64,000 bases of DNA. Origin: Cucumis sativus. Taxonomy: Eukaryota; Streptophyta; Magnoliopsida; Cucurbitales; Cucurbitaceae. Location: the NCBI RefSeq assembly GCF_000004075.3, contig NC_026656.2, forward strand, positions 21,028,607 through 21,092,606, read 5' to 3'. Positions within the stretch are counted from its first letter, which is position 1; each line of letters opens with the position of its first letter. Made by a program: the position numbers and the translations under genes. The notes under the pieces are model-generated. The model was not told the DNA's origin and made no database searches. It was given only the letters and a program-made list of their open reading frames with translations. Positions 11,862 through 22,699 of this stretch are shown piece by piece.

Positions 11862-12636
11862 CTTAAGAACAAACAACACATCCAAATTATATATACATTT
11901 TAATAATACTTAACGAAATAACAAACACCAATAATGCTTTACCCTTCCAAACAAATCTCAAGATCCTACTTAGGCTTAATGAATCAAAATCAAATTTTGT
12001 TTTTTTTCTTAAATTTTTTTAAACAACAAACCTGCCAAAAATATATATACAAACTCAACATATATAACAAAATTTCTGCATAGATGATAGTAGTCGAACA
12101 ATATCTTTATCATCTTCTATCAATGTTATATGGTAGATTCGTTTTACTGTATTTGCAAACAAAAAGAAAAAAAAAAATGAAAACACTCTCTCTACATAAT
12201 CCCATCTATTGCTTTTACAAATATTTTAAAGAATTTCATTCAACCTATTATTTTCTATTTAAACTTAAATACATCTATGTTTTCAATCCCTCCTTAAAAA
12301 CAGTTATGGGAGAATAAGGTAAAGTTGATACTTGAAAAGAAACACATCTTTATAAGTTATAATATTGCAATAATCATTGGCTATGCTATTTCTTTTCCCA
12401 AATAATTCTGAAGTGTATTAGGTTTGTTAAATGTCATAAGCAAAAATAAAACACTAATTGACTTATATTTTCTTGTATTTTTTTAATGATAAATATACAA
12501 TATCTCTTAAAATTTTGTAAAAATGGATAGAAATAGTTAATTTAAAAAAAAAAGCCCAAAATAGACATTTAATATAAAGGATGTATATATATAAGAAAGC
12601 AAAATAAAAATAGGGAAAGATATGTAGAAGAAGTAC
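11862..12636 (-). other. 5' UTR intron of DUF247 pseudogene copy 2
   Basis: Donor TAAG|GTACTT at 12636 and acceptor CTTAAG|GAGATTTG at 11862 are both preserved although the coding exon is dead. Length is about 775 bases. The ORFs at 12084-12317 and 12463-12684 fall in or beside it and are probably chance. Confidence 0.55.
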
Positions 12637-13370
12637 CTTAATTAGACTGTGTGGAAATTGAAATGGAAGAAATGTTGGTAGCAAACGAAACTGAGGGATC
12701 GTAAGAAAGGAAGAGAGAGAGAGAGTTTAGTTTATGTAGAATGTGTTGCATGGTTAGGTTATTATATAATTCTCATTTCATAATAAGAGATTTTGTGGAA
12801 GATTCATCTTGATATGTTGTAGCCTGTACCCACATGGCTGGTAATTTTTTTAACTTTATGAATTTAAAAAAAAAATTGGAAACTTAATCAATTCTATACT
12901 AAATCAACTTCGTGACAAGTTCGTGCCATAAATAACCTTAAAGTTGACTTAGATCGATCTTTCTTTTTCTAATGTATGGCTGAAATGGTTGCTTCTGTTG
13001 CCAACTATGTTTAGGTTGGATGACATAATGAGAGTGATGAAATTTTTGGTTTCTTCCACTAAGTGTGCATGGCATTGTCTTATTTTAAATCTGCATATAC
13101 TCAAAATACATAACTTAACTTAGAAAAATAAGATTGTTGGATGATATTTATAGATCCAGCTAGCTATCCTCCTCAGCTTAATTACAACTTTGTAGAAAGC
13201 AGCTAGCAACCATTTGATAGTTTGATTTCAAGAAGGTAGGGATATTTTAGATAATTAAAAAATCATCCAGCCCTGGAGCTTTTCTGTTATTGTCGGTACC
13301 CTTTGTAAAATTGCAAAGGAAAACCATCCAGCCCTGAAGCTTTTTCTGTTATGGCAGGAGAAATGGTTTC
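12637..13370 (-). promoter_or_regulatory. Exon 1 and upstream block of DUF247 copy 2
   Basis: Conserved 5' block: GTAGCAAACGAAACTGAGG, then GATTTTGTGGAAGATTCATC near 12786, then GAGAGTGATGAAATTTTTGG near 13029. The same order occurs at 6.43-7.55 kb, partly at 2.8-3.4 kb and at 37.15-37.6 kb. Within it, CATCCAGCCCTGGAGCTTTT (13265) is repeated with small changes at 13325. Confidence 0.4.
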
Positions 13371-13500
13371 ATGTATTGTTATTTCTATATTATTAATGAA
13401 ACGATGTCGATGAGAGTGTTAAAAGAGTGTCCACTTAGTAAAAATGATCAAATGCATCTACCAACTTTTCGTATCTTTAAAAAAAATATTTTCAATAATT
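13371..13500 (+). repeat. LINE 3'-tail repeat
   Basis: TATTAATGAAACGATG... GTGTCCACTTAGTAAAAATG... CGTATCTTTAAAAAAAAT resembles the 3' end of the LINE remnant at 60.47-61.52 kb (GTGTCCACCTAGTGGAGATG... CGTATAT) and the copies at 24.07-24.19 and 9.47-9.56 kb. The A-rich end suits a severely 5'-truncated LINE copy. Confidence 0.45.
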
Positions 13501-13739
13501 ATAATTTAGAACAAAATGTGATAAGTCCATCCAATATAATTCTGAATAATTTTGTCATCAACTTTCTACTGTACTGCTTTCATAATTCAAACAAAATTTT
13601 GAAAACTTGTTTTTGCATGTTTTTAGAATTTGGCCAAGAGTTCGAGTGTTTTCCTTTAAAACTTTGTTTGTTACAATTTTTTTCCTAATTTTTAAATTTA
13701 TCGAATACTTAATTATCTTTTTGATTTCACGTTGTGATT

Positions 13740-14180
13740 CACATCATTTATTAGAGGTAAAATCAGGTTTGGGTTGGGAGACATTCTCAACTCAACCTAT
13801 ATTTCTGGATTATTTAAGTTGGCAATTCGAATAACCCGAATTTAGTATCTAACTCAACCCGTAAAATATGGGTTGGGTTGTCGGATTGTATAGTTTTTTT
13901 TTTTTGGTTTATAGTTTCTAATGGTTATAAAAGTTTAAAATGGTTACATTTAAATTTCAGACATATATAATTCAAAATTTTATGCAATAAATTCAAAGTT
14001 TATATACCTAATTTTTTTTGTTAAATAATATAATTAATTAATTAATTAATTCGGGTTGGATTGAGTTGAATCAAAATTTTCAACCCTCCAACCTAAGACC
14101 CAACCCAAGTCGAAAAAGTAATTTTTTTTTAACCCAACCCAACTAAACTCTTATAATATATGAGTTGAGTAATTCAAGTT
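13740..14180. repeat. GGGTTGGGTTG inverted-repeat element
   Basis: GGGTTGGGTTG-type motifs occur near 13768 and 13870, TTCGGGTTGGATTG near 14050, and complementary AACCCAACCCAA motifs near 14100 and 14130. A TTAA-type microsatellite (TTAATTAATTAATTAA) lies at 14033-14052. The arrangement suggests a foldback or MITE-like element. It belongs to the same block as DUF247 copy 3 but is not visible in the paralogous block at 24.2-24.45 kb, so it probably inserted after, or was lost from, one block. Exact ends are not clear. Confidence 0.4.
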
Positions 14181-14508
14181 ATGCAGGTTCAATCCATATT
14201 CTTCCACTCCTTATCAAACTTTAAAAATAAAATCTATTAATTTGTCAAATTTTAAATATTTGAACAGATTTATCGAAAACATAATCATAATCATAGTGGA
14301 CGAATTGAAGGGGAAGAAATGTAAATTAAACAGTTATTGATAAAAAGAACAATAAAGAAAACAATTTTAAATTTCAAACAAAATATATGCTTATGCTCAC
14401 AAACACATATCTAGGATGGATACAAATAACATGATCTTAATTTATTTGAAAAACTTAAAAGAAAAGAAATACACACATATAAAGTACATGGATTGATTTG
14501 AGGTATAG

Positions 14509-15975
14509 CTAAGGAATATCAGGTTTAGATTTAGGAAAGGCAGATATAGCAGAAAATACGGTTTGCAGAATGGTAAGAACAAGAAGGACGGTTGCAGCAG
14601 AGAAAGAGATAGCAGCCCATGGTGTATTGAAATAGTTATGTTTGAGTGAAGCTTTTGCCTTGTTCCACCATCTATCACAATGTTCACGTAAGCCTTCGCT
14701 AATATTGTTGAAGTAGTTATCATTAGGTGAGCTTGACACAAACTTACAGAGATTGTTAAACAGTTGTGAAACTTCTCTATCACTTCCACCAATATCGTTG
14801 ATTATGATTTTTTCCTTCACAAGTAAATTTACATCTTTCTCCGTGCTTATCAAATAGTCCATAAATGTCACATATGGTATTACATACGTGTTATTCACCT
14901 CTACTGGAAAATGCTCGAATGCTAACAAGTTTCGCATCATAGGTTCGAAGTAATCATCAATATGCAAAGGTGGAATTTCCAAAATTCCATTTTCGAACCT
15001 TATGTTCATCAAACATTTGGTGTTTTCTGCTTTCTTGATGGTTACACCAGCTTCACAAAGCTCGGTTATGGATGGAGGGATAATAACATTCCACTCTTTC
15101 ATATCACTGCTTTCTTGATCATGCTCACACCGATGGTGGGGGACAAAGTAAAAGCTTAAGAAATCGATGAAGTGCTTCGGTTTTATTGATAGGATATCAG
15201 ATGGTTCATAATTTTCTAACCAACCCATATTAAGATACTTATAAGTAAGCTGTTTGAAGCAGTTGGGGTTATCATTATGTTTTGGTATTAGGTCAAATAG
15301 ATGTTGTAGAACGAAGAACGGAAGTTGATTTTCCAACTTAATCAAATCATCATCTATATCAGGGATTCTTTCTTTGTAGAATGACATAGATACATTGTTT
15401 TCAATTTGAGGGAATAATGATTCATGTGGCTCCTTGTATTCTTCATAATCAAGTATAAAAAACTCGACTATAAAACAACCATCCACAAGCATCATTTTAA
15501 TGAAATCTTCATCGTTCATGTTTATAGATTCTGCGTAGCAATTTCGAGCTTCTTTCACCCAACTTTGAGCTTTTTTCACAAGATCATTCAATGATCTAGT
15601 TCGCTCCTGTTGCTCCAATGACATCTTATTAACACGATGTAAAAAGTTATTAAAACCTTGAAGCTTATATTGTTCATTGGCTATCAAATTCTTGTGAGCG
15701 TGATAGTAAAAGGGGCCAATGGAAATGAGTTGAGGGGCATAGGCTTTAGGATTCATCTCACATAGTTGTTTGGGAACTCGATAGATGCTACATTGTTTCT
15801 CCTGAGCGGAAGGCACTTGATCCAACATTTTTTCAATGGATATCACAACATTATCACAAATAAGTTGTTGTTGATCAACTCCACTAATTTCTACCACATT
15901 GTTAGACTTTTGGTTTGATACACCATGCACTTTATGTTGACCACTATCTTCCATTTGAACTCCGAACATACCCAT
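14509..15975 (-). CDS. DUF247 (UPF0481) membrane protein, copy 3
   Basis: Intact 488-residue protein. ATG at 15973-15975 lies 13 bases after the acceptor GGAG|GAGATTTG. Family blocks: VVISIEKMLDQ near residue 40, CSIYRVPKQLCEMNPKAY, PQLISIGPFYYH, MMLVDGCFIVEFFILDYEE, DLIKLENQLPFFVLQHLFDL, HFIDFLSFYFVP, PPSITELCEAGVTIKKAE, NGILEIPPLHIDDYFE, MDYLISTEKDVNLLVKEKI, IINDIGGSDREVSQLFNNL, then WWNKAKASLKHNYFNTPWA and a membrane span at about 450-475. The tail ends KSKPDIP, a short extension shared only with copy 4 at 25.7-27.1 kb. The two are recent duplicates. The second start (Met 3) is also possible. Cellular function unknown; the family is plant-specific and predicted membrane-anchored. Confidence 0.92.
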   Translation of the reverse strand: MGMFGVQMEDSGQHKVHGVSNQKSNNVVEISGVDQQQLICDNVVISIEKMLDQVPSAQEKQCSIYRVPKQLCEMNPKAYAPQLISIGPFYYHAHKNLIANEQYKLQGFNNFLHRVNKMSLEQQERTRSLNDLVKKAQSWVKEARNCYAESINMNDEDFIKMMLVDGCFIVEFFILDYEEYKEPHESLFPQIENNVSMSFYKERIPDIDDDLIKLENQLPFFVLQHLFDLIPKHNDNPNCFKQLTYKYLNMGWLENYEPSDILSIKPKHFIDFLSFYFVPHHRCEHDQESSDMKEWNVIIPPSITELCEAGVTIKKAENTKCLMNIRFENGILEIPPLHIDDYFEPMMRNLLAFEHFPVEVNNTYVIPYVTFMDYLISTEKDVNLLVKEKIIINDIGGSDREVSQLFNNLCKFVSSSPNDNYFNNISEGLREHCDRWWNKAKASLKHNYFNTPWAAISFSAATVLLVLTILQTVFSAISAFPKSKPDIP

Positions 15976-15988
15976 GCTTTCAAATCTC

Positions 15989-16596
15989 CTCCAACAAATT
16001 AAACAATATAAATTTAACTAAATATATTGAATAAACATAGGGATGATTGAACATTGAGATAAACTCCATTTCTACATCTATAATTTTTTTTTAACCAAAA
16101 GAGGTAGTCTCTTTTATACAAATTAAACAATATAAATTTAACTAAATATATTGAATAAACATAGGGATGATTGAACATTAAGATAAACTCCATTTCTAAT
16201 CTATAATTTTTTTAACTAAAAGAGGTAGTATCTTTTATATATATATAGTTACTGGAATTTGGAGCTTCTCATGTTTCCTAAAGTTACTGTAGAAATAACG
16301 TCGACAAAACAAATGAAATTCTATTATTAAAAAAATCACACAATTATTATAAAGGGTCTAGAATAAATAATTATATTTAATTTACACCTAAATTATCAAC
16401 TATTTTGCTGTGGTGATGAAAAATATATAAAGTTTCTATAAATCATCCACTAACCTAAACGAACCTAAAATGCGTTTAAGTTAATGGACACAAATATATT
16501 TAGTATTATATCACTTAACCATTTTTTTTATACTTTTATGTAAAAATTTGAGGAAGAAAGAAAGAAAGGACATTAAATGAAGGGAAAGAGTTGTAC
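15989..16596 (-). other. 5' UTR intron of DUF247 copy 3 with internal tandem duplication
   Basis: Donor AAAG|GTACAA at 16596 and acceptor GGAG|GAGATTTG at 15989 give about 608 bases. Positions 15994-16237 contain two adjacent copies of a unit of about 124 bases (each beginning ACAAATTAAACAATATAAAT) with few differences. The paralogous intron at 27.15-27.67 kb has one copy. Confidence 0.65.
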
Positions 16597-16800
16597 CTTT
16601 ATGTGGAAAATTTGATGGAGGTTGGATAGAATGAAAATTAGTAACCAAGAAATCTGAAAAGAGAGTTTTGAGAAGAAGATTGAGTAAGAGAGATGATTTG
16701 GAACTTTGATAACAAAGAGGGAATGTGTATATATATATAATTAGACGGAATAATTAAATGTTTTCATGTGGGACTTGGGAGAGTAAAAAACACTACGAGA
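16597..16800 (-). promoter_or_regulatory. Exon 1 and promoter of DUF247 copy 3
   Basis: The non-coding exon lies next to the donor. A TATATATATAA stretch at about 16730-16740 is the likely TATA region, and CATGTGGGACTTGGGAGAG lies just upstream. Both are conserved in copy 4 near 27805 and 27840. Confidence 0.4.
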
Positions 16801-18400
16801 CCAAGTACTTTGTAAACTTTTGCATGTGTAGTTTTTTAAATTTTGAAATGAATAAAGAGAAGCAAATTACTTCCTAATGAAGCTTTGTAAAGAAGAGTTA
16901 AAAAAAAAAAAAAAGTGGATGGAAAGCCACTTGAACGGAAAGAATAATAATAATAATAATATTTAAAGCAAACATAGATATAATTTAAAGTCACAATGTT
17001 GATGATAGATATAATTTAAAGTCACAATGTTGATGATATAGTTAAATAGTTTATGTACGTAGTTCTATATTGTTAGGTAGATTATAAGAATATTAATGAT
17101 ACACATTATACATTATAAATTATACCATGATCTATTAAATTATAAGTGGTCGCTAAATGTGGTAGTTCAAAGTTTATGATCTAAATATTGTACTAATTAA
17201 TTTTGAAAACATGATTCCAAGTTTTGATTTTGTAATTTTAAAATGCATAAATGTTAATGAATATAAATTTCAACTTATAAACTCAATTCATATTTTGTGT
17301 TTATTGAACTCAATTTATTAAAAAAATGTATTACATAACGTGTATCTTTCTATTTAAAATGTGTATTTAAGATTTTATTTTAAATAGTTGTTTCTATTCA
17401 TAACAATTATATAATGTCCGATAAATTATATAATATTATGCAGTAATAATTAAAGAAACTTTTCAAAATAAAACATACGTTGCCAAGTTGTAGTTTAAGT
17501 AACATATTGTTGTAGAATGATATTTTGGTGATTAAAGGTGATTCATCAATTCCCCACCCATGCTTTAATTACAAATACCAAAATAATAATAATATATGCT
17601 CATGAATTAATCATATTTAACCTAAGTCTACAAATATATTTATTTAATGGATAACTAAGTTACAAATATTTATTTTCAAATATAGTTACAAATATAAGCT
17701 ATGATTGGAAGGTTATAATTAGTGAAATTGGTTAAGTTTATACAATAATACAAGAAACACACGGGTTTTCCAATAACGTATGTAATTGTTGGGAAATGGT
17801 TCAAAATGCATTGGGAGATCACTCTCGATGAAGAGAACATCATAGTAATAAGAGTATTAAGAAAAAAAATTTGTTGTGGGTTAATTATTGAGGTTTGGGT
17901 ATGACATATTAAAAATTAAATTTGTAAGTTGGAAAGAGAAGAAATGGAGAGGAAGGGCACTTCGAAATTTTTTGACATTAAATTTTATAAAGAAAAGAAT
18001 GTTTGCTTAAAGGAGGGGAACAAAAAAAAACCAAAAGCAATGTCTGAAGGTTAATTAATTAAAAGAAGGTGCTAAATGCTTTGACGGAAAATATTACTAA
18101 TTAAAATATTAAAGGGAAAAAGATAAAGAAAATGGGAATAAAATGAATAAAATAAAGAAAAGAAATAAGTTGAAGCATGTGTGAAATCAAATGTAAGATT
18201 TTGAGAAATAATATCATTGGGAATAATCTTCTTTATTGCTCTTGTACCTTTCTCTTCGGTTTTCCTCTAGTTCATTTATGTACCTTTTTTTTATTATTAA
18301 TGAAAGTCATTCGGAGAGTGGGAGATGACGTGGATGTCACATGATGTTAACCTAGTTGAGATGATCAGATCCATGGTGTGTTGGGCTTTTTTAACTTAAT
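16801..18400. other. AT-rich intergenic region
   Basis: No gene seen. An (AAT)n microsatellite lies at about 16944-16962. A 31-base unit beginning AGATATAATTTAAAGTCACA is directly repeated at 16976-17006 and 17007-17037. The left part is homologous to 27.85-28.15 kb and 28.44-28.62 kb. Confidence 0.5.
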
Positions 18401-18952
18401 TTTAGGCCGAAGGCAGGTGGAGGATAGCTTGCAACACAAAGGTTGGAGGAGAAGATGCCATGTTCCTCTTTGATGGCAATCTACACATGTATAAAGGTAA
18501 GTATTTCTCCTTTATTCTGCAGGTTAAGAAAGAAAGAGAGCAAAAGAGAGAAAGGAAAATGAAAGGATTTACCCTTTTCTTTTTCTTCTTCTTCTTCTTC
18601 GTTCTCAGTCTTACAAACCCTAAGGTTTCTTTATTGTGAGTTTTGGTTTTAATGGAGTAGACTACACATACCACGGATGAAGACGAAGGAGAAGAAGGAG
18701 ACAACAAGATTTACGTGGTTCGGCCAAAAAGTGCCACATCTATGGGATGGATCTCTTTCCTTGATATTTTATAAGATGAGTAAAATGATTTTTCTTCTTC
18801 TTAATTTTCTTTTCTTTATATGTGAAGGATATGTAGGTGAAAAACTAGCAAATATTTTGAATACACCTTTATATTTGTAGGTGTTTACAGTGAAAAAAAG
18901 AGAGTAAAATAACATAAAATAAAACTAATTTGTTGGAATTCAAGTTTCTACA
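18400..18952 (-). repeat. Putative 3' LTR of copia element 1
   Basis: Read on the minus strand, the pol remnant ends near 19014 and is followed by a purine-rich AAGGTGGAATT tract, the position expected of a polypurine tract. A TG at 18952 then starts TGTAGAAACTTGAATTCC. About 240 bases further is GGCCGAACCACGTAAATCTT, a context common at copia LTR ends. The far end is not resolved; a (CTT)n stretch lies near 18585. No second LTR was found, so length is uncertain. Confidence 0.4.
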
Positions 18953-19013
18953 AATTCCACCTTACATCCAACTTTAATAGCTTTTGAGATCCTTCCAACC
19001 TTCTAACTTTATC

Positions 19014-20570
19014 ATCATTTTTCACGTAAGTTGAAGTCTACTAACTCAAAGCGTTTTTGTAGCTTCATCTTTGGAACGAGCTTGGTGAGCATATTGGCAG
19101 CATTTTCAGAGGTTTGTACCTTCAAAACTTTTATTTCTCCAACTTCAATTTTTTTCTCGAATGAAATGAAATTTTATATCTATGTGTTTTGTTCTGCTGT
19201 GGTATTGTGGATTTTTTAATAGGTGAAGGGTACTTTGGTTGTCACAATAGATGTTTACAATTGACTGTTTGATTCCAAAATTCTTCATCAGTATTTTAAG
19301 CCACAATCCTTCTTTTATTGCTTCAGATAGGGCTATGTATTCTGCTTCTGTTGTTGAGAGAGCAACTATAGATTGTAGGGTTGCTTTCCAACTTATTAGA
19401 CTAGGACCATGGAGAAAAACATATCCGATTAGACTTCTTCTCTTATCACTGTCACTAACAAAGTCATAATCCACATAGCCAATTAGCTCTAGGTCTGATT
19501 TTGTGGCATTTTGGTTGATTAATTTTGCACACTTAGACTAAATTAGATAACTTAATATCCATTTAGTTTCTTCCCAATGCCTCTTTCCTAGATTAGCCAT
19601 GTATCTACTAACTAGGCTTGCTGAATAGGATAAATAAAGTCTTGTAGAGATCATTAAATACATTAAACTTCCCACTGCTTGGCTATAAGGCACATTCTCC
19701 ATTTGTTGTTTGTGTTCAATGTATGTATCACTAAAAGAGTTTGCAGCTGATAGCTTAAAATGTTGTGCATTAGGGAGAGTTACTGGTCTAGCATTAGTGA
19801 GGTTAAACCTCTTGATTACCTTCTCACAGTAGGTCTCTATCTCTACTGATGTCAATCCCTAGGATCTTCCTTGATTCCCCTAAGTCTTTCATGTCAAGTT
19901 CTTTACTTAAAAGATTTTTTACATGAACTAAATCTTCTTTATAGCTTTCGACAAGAAGCATATCATCCGCATAGAGTAAAAAATAGACCTTGTCCTTATA
20001 GGTTGTTGAGTTTATATAGACACACATATCATATGAACTTTTTGAAAACCCAAACTAGTTATAAAGTCATCATCTTCTATACCAACACGTAGGTGATTAT
20101 TTCAACCCATAGATTGACCTATTTAATAAGCAACAAAGATCTTTCTTACCTTGAATCTCAAAACCTTTGGGTTGAACCATGTAAATAGTTTCATCTAGAT
20201 AGTCATGAAGAAAGGTTGTCTTTACATCAAGTTGGTCCAACTCAAGGTTGTTTTGAGCAATAAAGAATAGAAGAAGTCTAATAGAAGTATGTTTAACAAC
20301 ATTAGAGAAAACTTCAGAATAGTCTATACCTTCTCTTTGAGTCAAATCCTTTGTTACCAGTCTTATCCTGTACATAGGTTGTGAGCCTTTTGTAGTTCCT
20401 TCCTTCAGTCTGTAGATCCATTTAGATGCTATTGGTTTCTATCCTTTAGGTAGGGAAGCTAGTATCTAGGCATCATTTACATTTAGTGAATTAATTTCTT
20501 CATTCATCGCTTCAATCCACTGTCTAGCATCACTGTCATTTACAGTTTCCTCAAAGGAACTTGGATTCAT
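19014..20570 (-). pseudogene. Copia reverse transcriptase-RNase H remnant
   Basis: Order on the minus strand: ARQWIEAMNEEINSL (start of RVT_2, about 20.5 kb); YSEVFSNVVKHTSIRLLL and LDQLDVKTTFLHDYLDE (20.38-20.10 kb); YFLLYADDMLLV, the YxDD active-site motif (about 19.97 kb); SYSASLVSRYMANLGKRHW; SWKATLQSIVALSTTEAEYI and NIYCDNQSTLHLLKNPQYHS of RNase H (about 19.4-19.2 kb); and a C-terminal ENAANMLTKLVPK ending at stops near 19014. Frames change at about 20.1, 19.84 and 19.5 kb, so it cannot encode an intact enzyme. Confidence 0.85.
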
Positions 20571-20574
20571 AATC

Positions 20575-21065
20575 ATTAGGAGCTGATACTTCTTGATACA
20601 CCTGATACGTTTGATTGAGACCCTTTGCACCTGATACTCTTTGATACTTGATACCTTTTGATACACACCTGAAACATCTTGATACACATAATAATACTTC
20701 TCGTTACACTTTATTCTTCTTCATACACTTGATACCCCTTAGGCCTTGATAGTTTGATACACTTAAAGACTTCACTTATAAGTTTGATACACCACTAACA
20801 AACTTGTTGTGCTTCATTAGTACATTCAACAAATTTGATACGTTTGATGTACATGATATATTTGATACATCTGATGCACTGCAGATACACTTAATATTCT
20901 TTACTTATACATTTGATTGATTAAATACACTTGATATGCTTGAAGTCCTACTTATACACTTGATATACAATTGTAAACTTGATTATATACTTGATAATGA
21001 TTCACTTTACTGATATGCTTTAATAATATATTGTTGATATAATTGATAATTATACATTGAGTTAC
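20575..21065. repeat. Degenerate TTGATAC array
   Basis: The pentamer GATAC occurs about 14 times between 20580 and 20890, mostly as (T/C)TGATAC(A/T), with spacing of roughly 8-30 bases. It then decays into TTGATAT and ATACACTT variants up to about 21065. On the minus strand the start of the array is in frame with the RT remnant as repeated VSIK/YQ codons. There is no fixed unit length. Confidence 0.6.
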
Positions 21066-21749
21066 CTCATTCATATACTTAATAATACTCTAATGAACTG
21101 CATAAAATTTGAAAAAATGAAAAATTACGTAGTAAGTATATTAACCAACTAATACATATAATATAACTATCACAATACTAATATAAAAAACTGAGACAAA
21201 GTAAATCCAAAACAAAATTAATGTAAAAAATAAAACAAAATCATTTGAAATAACTCAAAATACACATTGAAGAAAGTAAAAAAATATCATAAATGAAGTT
21301 AAATTAGTCCGATCAACAACCATTATATTTCATATTGCAATTATTGTGATATTGATATTCTAAAATCAAGATTAAAATAGAAAGAATAAACAATTTTTCT
21401 AGTATAAGAATAAGTAAATAATTAGGACCTTAAAAAGCAATAATATTGATATTCTAAAATCAAGCTTAAGACAGAAAGAATAAGTAATTTTTCTAGTATA
21501 AAAATAAATAAATAATTAGAACTTTAAAAATTGGGAGAATAAATAAATAATGAGTATGACATTAAAAAGAGGAAAAAAATAAGTTATTGAAAGATAGTTT
21601 AGGAATAATAACAAATTTAAGATGGAGAGTATTTTTATAAGTGGAAATTTTGTCATATTTGCAAAATTTTAAAACAATGTGGTATCGTATGCAATTTTTC
21701 CAATATTAATCAACCATTTAATTCGACATTATACCTCAACGAAACTACA
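21066..21749. repeat. AT-rich segment with a diverged internal duplication
   Basis: No gene seen. About 60 bases beginning ATATTGATATTCTAAAATCA at 21350 are repeated with changes at 21445, including the shared pieces CAGAAAGAATAA/ATAGAAAGAATAA and TTTTTCTAGTATA. The segment may be part of the LTR insert to its right or of the copia element. Confidence 0.4.
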
Positions 21750-22699
21750 ACATAGAATCATCAAACCCACTATTACAAACTTACCACTAAAACCCAATAG
21801 TCATCATGGTAAGGCAGAAACTGCAACTTAGAAAAAGTGGAATCGACGCACGTAGATTGGAACAAAGAACAGGCAGTGGCTGCTTCACGGTCAGCGGACA
21901 AAGAATGCAGCAGCGGCACTCCACGATGTGCGGCGGTCAGACGCGAGGGAAAATTGATCTGGGTCAGTCGGATGAGGAAACGTGACAGCATAGTGTGATG
22001 GCGTGACTGACTGACGTCAGCTACAGGTGCGGCGGCAGCGAAGCTTCGCAAACGGAGGCAGATCAGAGCAGCAATGAACCAACGATTCCAATCTAGACTG
22101 CGCGACGGAGGCTGTGACCTTGATGGAACCGAAAGTGGAGTCCTGCATGAGACAGATTTATGTGCGAACGGGACGTGAGGCTTGACGCTTGGCTTGCGCG
22201 ACCCGAACGACGGACGTTGAATGCTGAAGAACGGCCGAAGAACTGAAGAGAAAGTTGGTCGGACGAAGCATGAAGAAAGACAGCGGTTGCTTGGTGGATA
22301 GAGAACAACGGTGAGGTTAGGGAGAAAATAACAAAAAGAAGATGGAGAATTGGGGAAAGAGATGCACGAAAATCGACATATTTATAACCTATAGCAAATT
22401 TTTGGATTCTATCACTGTAACATATCAATAGCTACCCGTGATAAAATTGTTGTAAATATTCGGTAAAATTCGCTATAGATTGTAAATATTTTGTAAAATT
22501 TGCTATTTTTGGAAATTCCCCTTATATTATTATTTAACCACTATCATTCCCTTTCTAATTCCCTTTTCTTTTTATTTTCTAATAAAAGACCCCCTCATTT
22601 CACATTAAATATCAAAACACAACTAAATTTCCTTAAAACATGATAAATTTAAAAACTTAAGTTAAGAGAAATACCTTAAAATTTTGGGGTGTTACACTT
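21750..22699 (-). repeat. Probable Ty3/gypsy LTR inside copia element 1
   Basis: On the minus strand the segment starts TGTAACACCCCAAAATTTTA at 22699. TGTAACACCCC is a frequent 5' end of plant Ty3/gypsy (chromovirus-type) LTRs. Downstream (21.81-22.33 kb) is a distinctly GC-richer stretch with many CpG. The two open frames in it (21773-22051, 22093-22428) resemble no known protein. It separates copia coding at 22.7-23.0 kb from that at 20.57 kb. The other LTR end and the target duplication were not found, so solo LTR versus fragment is undecided. Confidence 0.45.

Larger units (their letters stand above)
13371..18000. repeat. Segmental duplication block A1 (pairs with 24.05-28.6 kb)
   Basis: The LINE tail, 3' flank, DUF247 gene, 5' UTR intron, promoter and upstream AT-rich sequence occur in the same order and orientation in both blocks. 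Coding regions are both 488 codons counted from the homologous first codon. Flanking landmarks such as CATGTGGGACTTGGGAGAGT (16770, 27840) are identical. Confidence 0.75.

Noticed and set aside
14442-14792. Minus-strand open frame of 116 codons
   Set aside because: Overlaps the conserved C-terminal part of DUF247 copy 3 in another frame; similar shadows occur at 25749 and 35057.
18402-18707. Minus-strand frame of 101 codons with a Lys run
   Set aside because: Low-complexity reading of a (CTT)n tract inside the putative copia LTR.
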